Shown here piece after piece: positions 12,340 through 23,961 of a stretch of DNA of 64,000 nt; position 1 is the first letter of the stretch, and each line of letters begins with the position of its first letter. Both the position numbers and the translations under genes were made by a program. Under the pieces are notes generated by a model. The model saw only the letters and a program-made list of their open reading frames with translations. It did not search any database and was not told the DNA's origin. The stretch comes from Mytilus trossulus. Its lineage: Eukaryota > Mollusca > Bivalvia > Mytilida > Mytilidae. The DNA is taken from positions 72,910,457 through 72,974,456 of the forward strand of contig NC_086374.1 of NCBI RefSeq assembly GCF_036588685.1, read 5' to 3'.

Positions 12340-12723
12340 ATAAAATATAGGTTTAGACTAGATGTGTCAAAGCGACAAGAATGGCCTTGTCTCAAAAAGT
12401 TGAAAAATCTGCAATTTCAATATAGACACATGTGGACACAAACATGATGGTAGTCTCACATATCAAACATCAGCTCAAAATCTGGATGCGTATAGAAAAA
12501 AATATCTGTATAACTATGATTTTCAATAATTTATCTAAGTCCAAAGCCTGTAATTTCAGCAAAAATTAGCAAAGCAGAACTAACCTTTAAATTGACCTGT
12601 AACTCATCATGGTTAACTCACATATCAAACATCAGCGCAATATCTGAAGGCGTTTAGAAAAAAAGACATTATAACCGTGATTTTCAACAAATTTTCAAAG
12701 TCCAAATCCAGTAATTTCAGTAT
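12340..12723 (+). repeat. Two diverged copies of a 5' module of the 168-bp repeat family
   Basis: CACATATCAAACATCAGC, TGATTTTCAA and AGTCCAAA(G/T)CC(T/A)GTAATTTCAG occur twice, near 12456-12560 and 12611-12720, just upstream of the array that begins at 12724. They look like an extra 5' part of the same dispersed element. Confidence 0.55.
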
Positions 12724-13731
12724 AAACAAGTGAAACTGCGAGCTACTGCACACTGATGATACCCCCGCCGCAAGTGGATAATATTGATAGTGTAAAAATA
12801 TGCAAGTGCTCGGTAAACAGGAAGTTGTCGAGTGATGAATCTGAAAACGCATCACACGGTATAGCTGACTTATATAAATCCTGAAACCAAATTTCAGAAA
12901 TCCTTGTATTGTAGTTCCTGAGAAAAATTTGACGAAAATTTTCAACTTGGCTATCATGTATAAAATCATACAAGTGTTCGGTAAACAGGAAGTTGTCAAG
13001 TTATCAATCTGAAAACGCATCACACGGTATAGCTGACTTAGATAAACCCTGAAACCAAATTTCAGAAATCCTTGTATTGTGGTTACTGAGAAAAATGTGA
13101 CGAACATTTTCAACTTGGCTATCATATGTAAAATCATACAAGTGTTCGGTAAACAGGAAGTTGTCAAGTGATCAATCTGAAAACGCATCACACGGTATAG
13201 CTGACTTAGATAAACCCTGAAATCAAATTTCAGAAATCCTTGCATTGTAGTTCCTGAAAAAAATGTGACAAAAATTTTTAAGTTGGCTATCATGTGTAAA
13301 ATCATACAAGTGTTCGGTAAACAGGAAGTTGTCAAGTGATCAATCCGAAAACGCATCACGTGGTATAGCTGACTTAGATAAACCCTAAAACCAAATTTCA
13401 GAAATCCTTGTATTGTAGTTCCTGAGAAAAATGTGACGAAAATTTTCAACTTGGCTATCATGTGTAAAATCATACAAGTGTTCGGTTAACAGGAAGTTGT
13501 CAAGTGATCGATCTGAAAACGCATCACACGGTATAGCTGACTTAGATAAACCCTGAAACCAAATTTCAGAAATCCTTGTATTGTAGTTCCTGAGAAAAAT
13601 GTGACGAAAGTTTCATGGGACGGACGGGCTGACTGACGGACTGATGGACGGACTGACAGACTGACAGACAGAGGTAAAACAGTATACCCCCCTTTTTTAA
13701 AGCGGGGGTATAATTAAAAGCGGGGGTATAA
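12724..13731 (+). repeat. Dispersed repeat with five internal 168-bp monomers
   Basis: Same ends as the copy at 10945 but with five internal monomers, phased at 12805, 12973, 13141, 13309 and 13477 (AGTG[T/C]TCGGTAAACAGGAAG), each exactly 168 bases apart. The right end GCGGGGGTATAAT is doubled. Because 168 is divisible by three, a 282-residue frame runs through on the minus strand; it is repeat translation, not a gene. Confidence 0.9.
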
Positions 13732-13934
13732 TGATTTTTTGTTTGTTAAACGGAACAATATTGAAAGACACATGTACAACAACAAGGTGTCATTAAGGAT
13801 GATATAGACAAACATAGCATTGTCAAAGATTTCATGGTTCATTTTTCATTACCAAAAATATTGAATTTTACTTATTGTTTTGTTTATATTTGTAATAACA
13901 TGTCGCAGGACCGTGGTGTGGATACATTATTTAT

Positions 13935-14032
13935 CGTCTCCCTTCAATCAAATAGTAATTCCGACTGAAAACGAAAGTAGTCGGTTGCTATATAACACAA
14001 AAAGATTAGAATCATAAAAAAAAAATGATAAG
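13935..14032 (+). promoter_or_regulatory. Promoter and 5' UTR exon of the B-box pseudogene, with ISRE-like site
   Basis: Alignable by eye with the region upstream of the intact paralogue at 23970-24072: GTCTCCCTTCAATCAAATAG, then ACTGAAAACGAAAGTAG, then a donor-like AAG/GTAAGT at 14032/14033. The site GAAAACGAAAGT at 13967-13978 fits the interferon-stimulated response element pattern GAAANNGAAA. A TATATAA lies at 13989-13995 in this copy only. The downstream coding exon starts after an acceptor at 18307-18308. Confidence 0.6.
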
Positions 14033-14149
14033 GTAAGTAACACCAACAACCAGGCAAAATTTCATTTTGAACGAATGAGTATAGAACGTCATAGCCATCT
14101 AATGTAAAGATATGTTAAGATATCTTAAATCTACTTTTTAATACATGCA

Positions 14150-14475
14150 CATAGTTTGTCAATGTATGCACATACTTTTTTAATGCATATACAGTGTACA
14201 TACTTTGTCTTTATATGCACAATTCACATACTTTGTCTATATAAGCACATACTTTTTTTTTTATTTATGCACATACTTTTTTTTTCTATTTAAGCACACA
14301 CTTTTTCATATATGCACATAATTTTCCTATATATTCACATTATTTAGTTTATATGTACATAGTTCAATTTATATGCACATACAATTGTACTTAACTTTAT
14401 ATGCACATACTTTTCCTATATATACACATAATTTACTTATATGCACACTCTTTTTCTATACATGCACATGTTTAA
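14150..14475 (+). repeat. Degenerate simple repeat of ATGCACATACTTTTT-like units
   Basis: About 18 loose copies of TATATGCACATA followed by T-runs. A shorter stretch of the same kind lies at the same place in the paralogous intron (24180-24360), so it pre-dates the gene duplication. Confidence 0.8.
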
Positions 14476-14810
14476 CTTGAGAAATACAGGGGATATGGGG
14501 TATCAATGCATGACAACAATCAGTACATGCAGAGCAAAACAAAAACAACACACAAAGCAAAAGAAAATCGCTATAATGCTGTTCTTCACCTCAAAGTCAC
14601 AGTGAGACCTTCAAAGAGCAAACAAACTCCAAACTCTTCCCTCAATGCAGTAAATAAACACTTTGTATGAGTTAAGTACTGACCTATAATGATATGATAA
14701 TCACGTTTATTGCAATTGTACATAATTATATGAATTATTCGTACTAAAGAACTATGTCAATTGGACATGCTTTGATACTATATATGCGCTAGCATTTAAC
14801 TTGATTTTAT

Positions 14811-15567
14811 TCTTTTTTCGCTTTGGATATTCCGTGTATCGTCAAGTTATTAGAATACCAGTGAGGACTTACTTATTGCGGACCTGTTTTTGTATTGTTA
14901 TGAGTTACGATTTATGACTAAAATTAGCATAGACCCATCGAAACAACATTTGATACAAAAAATTAACAATACTTTTAGATATTTGAATGATATATTGGCT
15001 CTCAATAATGACGACTTCAGTATGTATACTAACGAAATTTATACTGTTGAACTTACTTTAAATAAAGCTAATATTAACAATGACCACTGCTCCTTTCTCG
15101 ATCTTGATATCTATATCACTAACAGTAAGCTGAATACTAAAATTTATGATAAAAGAGATGATTTTTCATTTCCTATCGTTAATTATCCATTTTTAGATGG
15201 TGACGTTCCCTTGTCACCATCTTACGGTGTTTATATATCTCAACTTGTACGATTCGCTCGCGTATGTAACAATATTTTAGATTTTAACGAGAGAAATTTA
15301 TGTATTACTGAAAAATTATTACACCAGGGTTTTCGATATCACAAACTAGTCAAAACATTAACTAAATTTCATCATCGGTATAAGGACACCATTCGTAAAT
15401 ATAGCTCAACATGCAGACTTCTTATACGTTCAGGTATTTCACATCTAATCTGTTATGGTAATATTCTTTACAAAGCACACAAATGTCAGTATTTACCTCA
15501 AAATCTTACAAAACCTTTAAACAACTTAAGAAGAGATATAGTTACGATACTGTTGACAGGTCATTAA
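14811..15567 (+). pseudogene. Reverse transcriptase fragment, Penelope-like retroelement
   Basis: The continuous frame 14890-15567 encodes the C-terminal half of a reverse transcriptase: ADLFLYCYE, then FRYLNDILALNN (the YxDD catalytic motif with the first Asp changed to Asn), FLDLDIYITN, KIYDKRDDFSFPIVNYPF and SPSYGVYISQLVRFARVC. Upstream, 14820-14862 reads RQVIRIPV in a different frame, so a small deletion breaks the IPMGTNCAPL region. The copy is 5'-truncated and catalytically dead. The family is probably Penelope-like; I am surer of reverse transcriptase than of the clade. It sits in the intron of the B-box pseudogene and continues into the 3' tail below. Confidence 0.8.
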
Positions 15568-15674
15568 AGATTGCATATTTTGGCTTTAATATTGATTCAC
15601 TTTTAGGGTCTTCGCATCGGAAGTAAACACAACACATTTATTTAAAACAAAAACAGTTGTTGGCATGACACGGG

Positions 15675-16268
15675 TTATGTTCTTCTCATATTTTATGAAA
15701 GTATGATACTAAACCCCTAACGGGAGGAATTGTGCCTGATATCAATATGATGAAGACATAATTTTTCAATCAGTTTAATTGGGGTCTGGAGCTGGCATGT
15801 CAGTTAACTGCTAGTAGTCTGTTGTTATTCATGTATTATTGTCATTTTATTTATTTTCTTTTGTTACATCTTCTGACATCGGACTTGGACTTCTTTTGAA
15901 CTGAATTTTAATGTGCGTATTGTTATGCGTTTACTTTTCTGCATTGGCTAGAGGTATAGGGGAGGGTTAAGATCTAATAAATATGTTTAAGCTCGCCGCA
16001 ATTTTGCGCCAGTCCCAACTCCCAAGTCAGGAGCCTCTGGCCTTTGTTGTATAATTTTTAATTTTAGTTTACAGTATAATTCGGAGTTTAGTATGACGTA
16101 CATTATCACTGTACTAGTATACATATTTTTAAGGGGCCAGCTGAAGGACGACTACGGGTGCGGGAGTTTCTCGCTACATTGAAGACCCATTGGTGACCTT
16201 CGGCTGTTGTCTGCTCTAAGGTCGGGTTGTTGTCGCTTTGAAAAATTCCCGATTTCCTTTCTCAATAT
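15675..16268 (+). mobile_element. 3' tail of the retroelement fragment
   Basis: Follows the reverse transcriptase remnant and matches 9710-10310 throughout, ending GGTCGGGTTGTTGTCGCTTTG then CTCAATA. It shows that the orphan tail at 9710 belongs to this retroelement family. Confidence 0.8.
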
Positions 16269-16500
16269 TACATGGTTTTATCATCAATTTTGTAAGCAAC
16301 GCAGGTGAGCGATACAGACTACTTAAGGCCTTTTTGATGAAGCCTGTTCCCTTCCCCTTCCGTGATGTCAATGTTTCTGATATATTATACACACTGTCTT
16401 TTAGATAATGTTTTTTTTTTATCTTAATCGGACTTAATACTACAAATTTTATATAGGAAAAGTTATGATATTGTGCACTATCGTTTTCCCTACGTTTATA

Positions 16501-17894
16501 CCTCCCCTTACTGAAAAAATCAGCCTCCTGCAAATAGTTGCTGCAGGTCTGCCGCGAACTTGCTGCAGAATTCCAGCGAATACAGAGTCTGTGTTTGCAG
16601 CGTGTTTGCTGCAAATACGCTGCAGGTCTGCTGTAAACAATTTTCCATGCAAGTGAGTGTTTGCTGCAGACCTGCTGCAAACATTTATATGCAAATGAGT
16701 GTTTGCGGCGGACCTGCTGCAAACATTTTCATGCAAATTAATCTTTCTCCTGCGTGTTTGCAGCAGACCTGCTGCGTGTTTGCTGCAGACCTGCTGCAAA
16801 CAGTTTTATGCAAATTAATCTTTCTCCTGCTTGTTTTGCAGCAGACCTGCTGCGTGTTTGCTGCAGACCTGCTGCAAACATTTATATTCAAATTAATTTT
16901 TCTCCTGCGTACTTGCTGCAAACTTGCAGGAACTACATAATTAATTATACAATATTAACCAATTAAGCCATGTTGTGTATACACATCACATTATCTTTAT
17001 TACACAGTAAATTCTGAAAAGTTTGGTTACATACATACATACAATAAATCGAATAATTTATCATTTGCATAATTGGCCTAGTTTATTCCTTTAAAAAATA
17101 ATTATATTTCTTGTTGTTCAAGTACGTACTAAAATGAATTGCATGCATATCTAAAATACGAAAAAAGGTTTATTTTAAATTTATTTTGTGCACATACATG
17201 ACATATACTGCTTTTTAATTTTTATTTTGTGCATATATACTGCTTTTTAATTAATACTTTCACATAATTCAACTTGAATTATAACAACACTATATTTTAA
17301 AATAAGTTATAATCTCCAAACATTCTTGAGTGTACTGTATAGTTGTTACATGTTTGACAATGTTTTTTCAAAACTTCATGCAGGTATTTATTGACGGGAC
17401 GAATTTCATATATTTTCACATCTATGAAGAATCAATACTTACAACAAATGTCTCTGAAAACTTTTTTTTTAATTTCCAACCTAAAATACTCCCTGAATAC
17501 TAATACATTGTATGATACCATGACATAAACACCTTCAACATTTTCAAATTTCAAATCTGTATCTTCCAGAAAGTTACCAATGGGCATGCTCATTCGTTTT
17601 ACGTAATTCTTGCAATGCTCTTTCAAACATATAGAATTGTCAAAGATTCCTGCAATCTAGCTGCGAACATCCCTTAAATTCTAGAGTTTCTGCAATCTTA
17701 CTTCAAACATAAAAGTTTCTGCAAACTTGCTGCAAGCTTGAAGCAAAAAGCTGCAATGTTTGCAGGAGGTTCGCAGCTAGCTGCAAACTTCTGTAAACAT
17801 TATTCAAAGGGTTCCTGCAAGCTATTTGTTTGCAGCAGACCTGCAGCAAGTATGCAGCAGATCTGCTGCAAACATTTCAGTTCTGTGAGGGGGG
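16501..17894. mobile_element. Foldback-type element with CTGCTGCAAAC subterminal repeats
   Basis: The left end CCTCCCCTTACTGAAA is matched by the reverse complement of the right end (CCCCCCTCACAGAACTGAAA). Inside each end is a block dense in short palindromic units such as TTTGCAGCAGACCTGCTGC: left about 16523-16935, right about 17645-17880. The middle, 16940-17640, is AT-rich and carries no transposase. This looks like a non-autonomous DNA element of about 1.4 kb. Open frames on both strands in the blocks (cysteine- and alanine-rich) are translations of the repeats. No target duplication was found. Confidence 0.65.
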
Positions 17895-18309
17895 CCCTGC
17901 TCAATCGTTTCGTACTTCTCGTTTTTGAGACGAAAGCAGGCATTGTCAATGACCTCACAATATGGAAGGATACGTTACTGTTTCTTCTTATAGATATCGT
18001 AAAAGATCAGACGCTTGACACAATGAGGTTTTATATAGCTCGTTTGCTACGCTCATTCGACAAAAAGGTTAACAATGTGGCTCGCGGCTGTTATTTTACA
18101 TTATCAATGTGTACAAAATCCGATAATCTATCCATTTTGCTGTTTGGAAATAGCAGATGTTTTAAGTATAATATCATTGGAAAAATATGTCATCAAATGA
18201 AATAATATTGATGTCGATATTCAATTCAAAATTCTTTTCAGAAAACGTTAGATTAAATATGGCCACCAAAACTTTAAATGCATATGCCATGTATTTCTAT
18301 TCTTTCAGT

Positions 18310-19960
18310 ATGGCCGACAATAAATTATGTGCTGGTTGTCACCATCAAAACGAAGACATAAAAGCCGAGTCGTGGTGCAGTGCTTGCAGTGAACTAGTTT
18401 GTCAGTCATGCGCCAGCGCTGAAGAAAGAATGTTCTCGCCTCACAAGGTAGTACCAATGAAAGAAATACAACAACTCAGTTTTTCGCTTCTTGAATTGTT
18501 CAAGAACTGCAAGAATTATCCCGACCAAACAATTGCATTGTTCTGTTGTCAACATGACAAAGTGATCTGCGGTTTATGTGTACCTGTATTACATCAGAAT
18601 TGTAAGCCTATCATTTCAATTGAAAACGCTGCTAGATGCGTGAAATATGGCACAGCTATTTCTGACGTAGAGAGAAGAATGGACAATCTTAGTAAAGTAA
18701 AAGACAACATTCTGGGTAGAACTGAGATAACATTTGAGGATTTGAAGAAAAGTCGAAACAGTATCAAGAAAAGAGTGTCGGATATCCAGCAGAAAGTTAT
18801 TGATCATTTACATAAGATAGAAGCAGATATACATAAAGACATTGATAAAAAGTATAAATACTGTAATGACACGGTATCTAGAAATAAAAATAGCGTCACA
18901 TCTAGCTCTGACTCGCTGTCTACATGGAAAAGAGATCTTAAATCACTAAAGCAACACACATCTGAAATCAATTTATTTCAGGCAGTAAAATTTCTAGATG
19001 CAAAAACTCACTAAACGGAATTAAAGATTAGAGAAATTCAAGCAGAAACTATTCCTATACTAACATACCATCCTTCAGAGTATGAGTCGAACATAGAGAA
19101 GTTGATCCCAGACTTCGGAACATTAACGGTAGACAATGTCTCAGTTCAAATGTCTGAACTAGACACCGACCAACAAGGTCAGTTTTCTGTTAGAGAAAAC
19201 AGAAAATTGTCCTTGACACATTCCTTCGAGACCTCGGAATAAGGTGAAGGAGTGTATATTCATCGGGGTTGCTCAATCCCTGATCATAGGTTACTCCTCG
19301 TTTCACTTTCCGATAGCAAACTCTATGCTTCTAAACTTTATGGATCACAACCCAAGATAATTAATTTGGATTACAGTCCGGAATGTATTACCTTGTATGA
19401 CAACAGCCATGCTGTATCATCTCTATGTGATGACGGTATCCAGATCATCGACCTGACAACATTAAAGCTGAATAGGATAGTAAAAGTTGACGGGATTTGT
19501 AGAGGAATCACCAGTGTAAAGGATAAGATCATCGTAAAGAATCATTCCAATATTTCAACCATAGTGGATATCAATGGTAAAGTTCTGAACACAATACAAA
19601 CAACATTTGATCCTGATGATATATGTGCTAACGAAGATGGTGACGTCTATTGTACAGACTATAATAGTCATAAAGTATTTGTCGTTACATCGAATGGAAA
19701 AGAACGTGAGATATACAGTGGTCCTGATCTGAGAGATTGTCGTGGTATGGCTGTAGATGACCGTGGTGATGTGTATGTAGCAGGGGGAAAATCAAACAAC
19801 ATACATAGAATATCTTATGACGGGAAAAAAACATGATATTGTCCTGACAGAAGACGATGGTATCAGTAGTCCGACCGGATTATCTTACAATTGTGAAGCG
19901 AGAGAACTGTTAGTTATAAACAACTCTTTTCGGTCAGTAAATATTTATAAAGCACAATGA
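18310..19960 (+). pseudogene. B-box/coiled-coil/propeller-like gene copy, inactivated
   Basis: Closely similar in order and sequence to the intact gene at 25765-27420. It begins ATG GCC GAC AAT after the acceptor TTCTTTCAG and keeps both zinc-binding boxes (CSACSELVCQSC; C..YP..ALFCCQHDKVICGLC) and the coiled coil. Three lesions are visible against the paralogue: TAA at 19012-19014 where the paralogue has CAA; TAA at 19240-19242 where it has TTA; and a frameshift at an A-run (19822-19830, seven A where the paralogue has one). The first B-box2 Cys-x2-His has also become Cys-x2-Tyr. The reading picks up again to a terminal TGA at 19958. The first 234 codons remain open, so a truncated B-box/coiled-coil protein could still be made. 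Confidence 0.9.
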
Positions 19961-20904
19961 AAACTAACTGAATCAAGAACAGTAATTGTTTACATTGACA
20001 ATTAATATCGATTATCATCGATTGATATGCAGGCCTAACACAATTTTTTGTTGTAATTTAATACTATATTACATCACAAAAACAGACTTATATATGAGTC
20101 TCAAAATTAATTCTCATGTTATTTACACTGGACATTTCAACAATATCAAAATTTGAAAAAAAACTATTGATTTAAGTCAAGCAGTCTAGTTCTAAAAAAA
20201 TGCATGGTCAGAATTAATTGTCAATCGGAAGTTATCTTTTTTAACAAATTTTCCGTGAATTTAATGATGGACTTGGTTGATCTATATGACTTTTTTTAAC
20301 TAACGACATTTTTACCACGTCTTAGTTTGTTGTTTTACATCTATGTCGTCTCTCTTCTAAGTATCGAACGTATCCTATTTCCGAGTATGACTGTTTTACG
20401 GAGTGAAAAGTTGCTAAATGTCTCGGTATTTGTGCATCCAACGTCCATGTATTTGTTTATGGTCTCTCTGTTGGTGGTTCAATTTGGTGTTGTTTTTGTC
20501 TTTTCTTTTATGCTTTTAAAGCTGCATTTTCGGTAAATTTCATAAATGTCTTATTTGTCAGTACAGTCGAATTAATTTCCATTTCCTGGATCAAATATAA
20601 CACGTGTTAATCAAAATAATTGTGGCGTCGTCACAGCATTTATTCAAAATAGTCTTTGAATACCGTTATAGTCAAGATAATTGATTAGACAAGTATTTTG
20701 AAAATAATTATATGAATTTCAAAATTATATATTCCTTTCAAAAATATATCAGTGTTTGTGAGGTCTGATTCTGTCGTGAATAGAAGATGTATGTTGGGTT
20801 TTTTTCTGCGATATAACATGTTGAAATGACAATTATATTATATATGTGTGTGTTTCTCTTTGCTGAGTGTTCTTTTTTTGTGCTGTATTTCTGTCATGTA
20901 GTGA
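19961..20904. other. Intergenic, nothing recognised
   Basis: AT-rich sequence downstream of the pseudogene. The frame at 20327-20536 has no recognisable features. Confidence 0.5.
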
Positions 20905-21235
20905 TGACATGTTATCGGTATGTTTGAACATTGCTATATAAGTGGGAGGTTTGGCTAACCATAAAACCAAGTTCAGCCTACTAGATTATCCTAAAACGTC
21001 CTGTGCCAAGTCAGGAATATGGCAGTTGTTATCAAATAGTTCTTTTCTATGTATGTTGCATTGACGTTAGTTTTTGCTCAGTTTCAGTGTTTCTGTTGTT
21101 CCGTTGTTTTCCTGATATGGTTGATGTGTTTCCCGGTGATTTAGTTTATAATCCGGATTTTTTTTCTCTCAATCGATTTATGACTGTTAAACAGAGATAT
21201 AGGTGGCACGGTAGTATTTGATTTCTGGGATTTAG
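20905..21235 (+). repeat. Dispersed repeat copy (GGTTTGGCTAACCATAAAACC family)
   Basis: Shares with 29230-29840 the ordered blocks GTGGGAGGTTTGGCTA, ATAAAACCA, CAAGTCAGGAATATGGCAG, GATGTGTTTCCC and TCTCAATCGATTTATGA. The frame at 21003-21221 is repeat sequence. Confidence 0.7.
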
Positions 21236-21439
21236 GTTTCTGTACCCTACTTAAGTCAATGTACCTGAACAGTATGATTGAACAAGAAAATAGAGTTTGA
21301 ACTGAATATATTTTCCCAAATTGAGGAATGAATCAGGTGTAGAAGAATATGAAATAATTTTACATACTGTTACAAATTATATTGCATATTCTTCTACATC
21401 TTGTATTGTAATAAAAGTACTTCAATTTACTGTGTATGT

Positions 21440-21890
21440 TGAATTTTGGGCAGAGTTAGAAACTGAAAAAAGGTAACAAATCTAGGTTTTAACATTTTGT
21501 TTTTCACTTATATGTCTCTGAAACTGGAATTATCAAGTTGAAAACAACTCGTTTTATAATTTCTTGCGTCCGAAGCGCTTTTCTGAATTATACTTCATCA
21601 GGACCGCTCAAAGCCAAATGTATAAGTAACGAAACCGTTGAAGAGCTATATGTCAAAAATACCAAAACAATACCAAAACTAAATAGCCAAATTCATCTAA
21701 AGCCAACTTTGCCTGAGGGAGTTGAAACCTTAGTTTCTTAATAATTTCAAAATTTTTAAACGGACAATTATAGTAAAGTTTGTTAAATCATATCAGTACC
21801 GAAGTACTGACTACTGAGCTGATGATACCCTCGTGGAATGATAGTCCACCAGCAGAGGTATCGGCCCAGTGATGTAAAAAAAAAATATGC
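21440..21890 (+). repeat. Dispersed repeat ending GATGATACCCTCG...CAGCAGAGGTATCG
   Basis: Contains CGTCCGAAGCGCTTTTCTG, TCATCAGGACCGCTCAAAGCC and the closing block CTGATGATACCCTCGTGG ... CCACCAGCAGAGGTATCG, which I recognise as a common bivalve repeat. The open frame at 21538-21741 is part of it. The CTGATGA here lacks the rest of a hammerhead core. Confidence 0.6.
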
Positions 21891-21892
21891 TT

Positions 21893-22880
21893 GATTTCTT
21901 GATTGACAACATATTTGTCATGTTCGTCGGACGTGTTTTTCAACACACTGTCGGCATTTCAATGGGAACAAATGGTCCCCCTCTTTTTACCGACTTGTTT
22001 CTTTATTATTATGAGGCTGACTTTATACAGGAACTTCTTGGGAAGAAAGATAAGTAGTTACCAATATCCGTTAACTCTACTTTCCGCTGATATGATGATG
22101 TTCTTTCACTAAATATTTCAAACTTTTTTTATTATAGTTGAAGACATCTATCCCATCGAGCAAGAGACAAATGATACAACAGATGAAATTCAGTCGGTCT
22201 CATATCTTGACTTACATCTAAAAATTGACCATGACGGTCGGTTGAAAACAAAACTTACGACAAAAGAGATGATTTCAGCTTTCCAATTGTGAACTTTCCA
22301 TTTATTAGTAGCAACGTTCCAGCAGCAACTGCATACGATGTATAAATCACCCAAACGGTACGATATTCCGGTGCTTGTTTTTCCTATCATGATTTTTCAT
22401 GATTCTAGGTTGCTGCTCACAAGAAAGCTTTTAAACCAAGACTTATAAATGGTAAAGTTGAAATCATCACTCCGTAAATTTTACGGACGCCATCACGAGT
22501 CGGTTGACCGTTATGGAATAACCGTTTCACAGATGATATCGGATATGTTCCTTACATCTTAATATTACCTTCCCTTCCATGAATGTGACCTACCGAATTA
22601 TACCATTCTACCGGATTTGTTATCTCATGAGCAACATGACGGGTGCAACATGTCGAGCAGGATCTGCTTACCCTTCCAGAGCACCTGAGATCACATCTAG
22701 TGTTTCGTGGATTTCGTATTGTTTTTTCTGTAGTTTTCTATGTTGTGGCATGTGTACTATTGTTTGTCTGTTTTTCTTTAACATATTTAGCCATGGCGTT
22801 GTCAGTTTAATTTCGATTTATGAGTTCCTCTGGTATCTTTTGTCCCTCTTTTTTAATCAAAGTTATAGAAAGAAAAAGAG
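21893..22880 (+). pseudogene. Degenerate reverse transcriptase of a second retroelement family, with 3' tail
   Basis: Reading across frames gives RVFQHTVGISMGTNGPPL and LFLYYYEADFIQELLGKK up to a TAG, then SVSYLDLHLKIDHDGRLKTK, YDKRDDFSFPIVNFPFIS, YISQTVRYSGAC and LLLTRKLLNQ, then LKSSLRKFYGRHHESVDRYG and VSQMISDMF. At least one stop codon and several frameshifts break it. A conserved tail follows (ATGACGGGTGCAACATGTCG, AGCAGGATCTGCTTACCC, AGCCATGGCGTTGTCAGTTT) and ends near 22880. It is related to, but distinct from, the copy at 14811. Confidence 0.8.
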
Positions 22881-23960
22881 AAGTTCTCTTTTAGACTAGC
22901 CTTGATATATGTTGCTGAAAACAGCAAAACAAGTTGATATAGCACGATTGCATGAAGTTCGTTTACAGCAGTTCTTCATTTTAACCGAATAATTCATGAA
23001 ATAAAGATTCATAAAAAAACGTGTATACCACATTTTTGTAATAAATAGAACCAATAATAAAACATTTGAAATTACATTGAAATGTATCATAATATACTGA
23101 AATTAACTTGTAAAAGGTATTTTAATCATATTAGAAGTTTAAACATAGTTATATTATAATTCTGCTCTTAGGATTGCTTTTTTATTTTTAAAACAGGCCA
23201 CTAAAGACGACAGGTAATATACTTATGCAAAGGGTAGTTTATATTTTCATAATCTGAATTATAATTTGTATTCTATTGTCCGTCAGAGAGCATTTCTCAT
23301 TTATAGCGATATCGTTTAATATCTAAACTTTAGAAGTTTTTAGAAGGTTTGTAGACAGATTTTTGCATTTTCAATTGACGAACATAGCATTGTCAAAGGA
23401 TGGTATAGTTTTTTTTTTATTGATTTTCAAATTTTTTGTTTATCAACAAAAAGTCTATGGAAATGTCCTTTAACAGTAAAAAAAAGTGTAACTATTTATC
23501 ATGTTTATCAAGATGGTGCCCTGGGTAATTCTTCATTAATACAAAATATATGTGTACCTTCAAATAAGATGTTAATTTGCCTATTTAGCTTTTTCATGTT
23601 TTTTTAGTAATTCCTTATATTCCAAACTTTATATTGATATGATAATTTACAGTGTTACGCCGGGGGACAAACCTCCACATTCATTGTTATTGTTTGGGGT
23701 TAATGAGGTTATTCTGTTAATGTAAGTTGTATCTGTAAAAAAAATTAATGTCAAACGAATTGCCTTATTGATATAAAAATTCATTTGAAAAAGATTTTGT
23801 TTATATCTTTAATAACAGGTCTACCTTGGTATATACATATGATTTGACTTTGATGTCTTATTAGTATCTTTGCTGTTTATTATCTTATCCTTTACATAAA
23901 CACATATAGTAAAGGCTTTAAATTTTAGCACACATTTACATGATTTAGTCAAATTACCTT
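22881..23960. other. Upstream region of the B-box gene, nothing coding
   Basis: AT-rich. The block ACGAACATAGCATTGTCAAAGGA near 23381 also occurs at about 13808 upstream of the pseudogene, so the duplicated unit extends at least about 600 bases upstream of exon 1. No other feature is supported. Confidence 0.6.
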
Positions 23961-23961
23961 T

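Noticed and set aside
12625-13473. 282-residue minus-strand open frame with repeated IFVTFFSGTTIQGFLKFGFR-like phrases
   Set aside because: It is the translation of 168-bp tandem monomers; the frame stays open only because 168 is divisible by three. The same holds at 28607-29023.
16216-16966. Overlapping Cys/Ala-rich frames on both strands
   Set aside because: Products of CTGCTGCAAAC palindromic repeats in a foldback element; similar frames on both strands show they are not genes.
21818-21880. Second possible hammerhead ribozyme (CTGATGATACCCTCG)
   Set aside because: CTGATGA is present and the ends could pair, but the GAAA block is missing (GGAATGATAG instead) and no G-C pair closes stem II.
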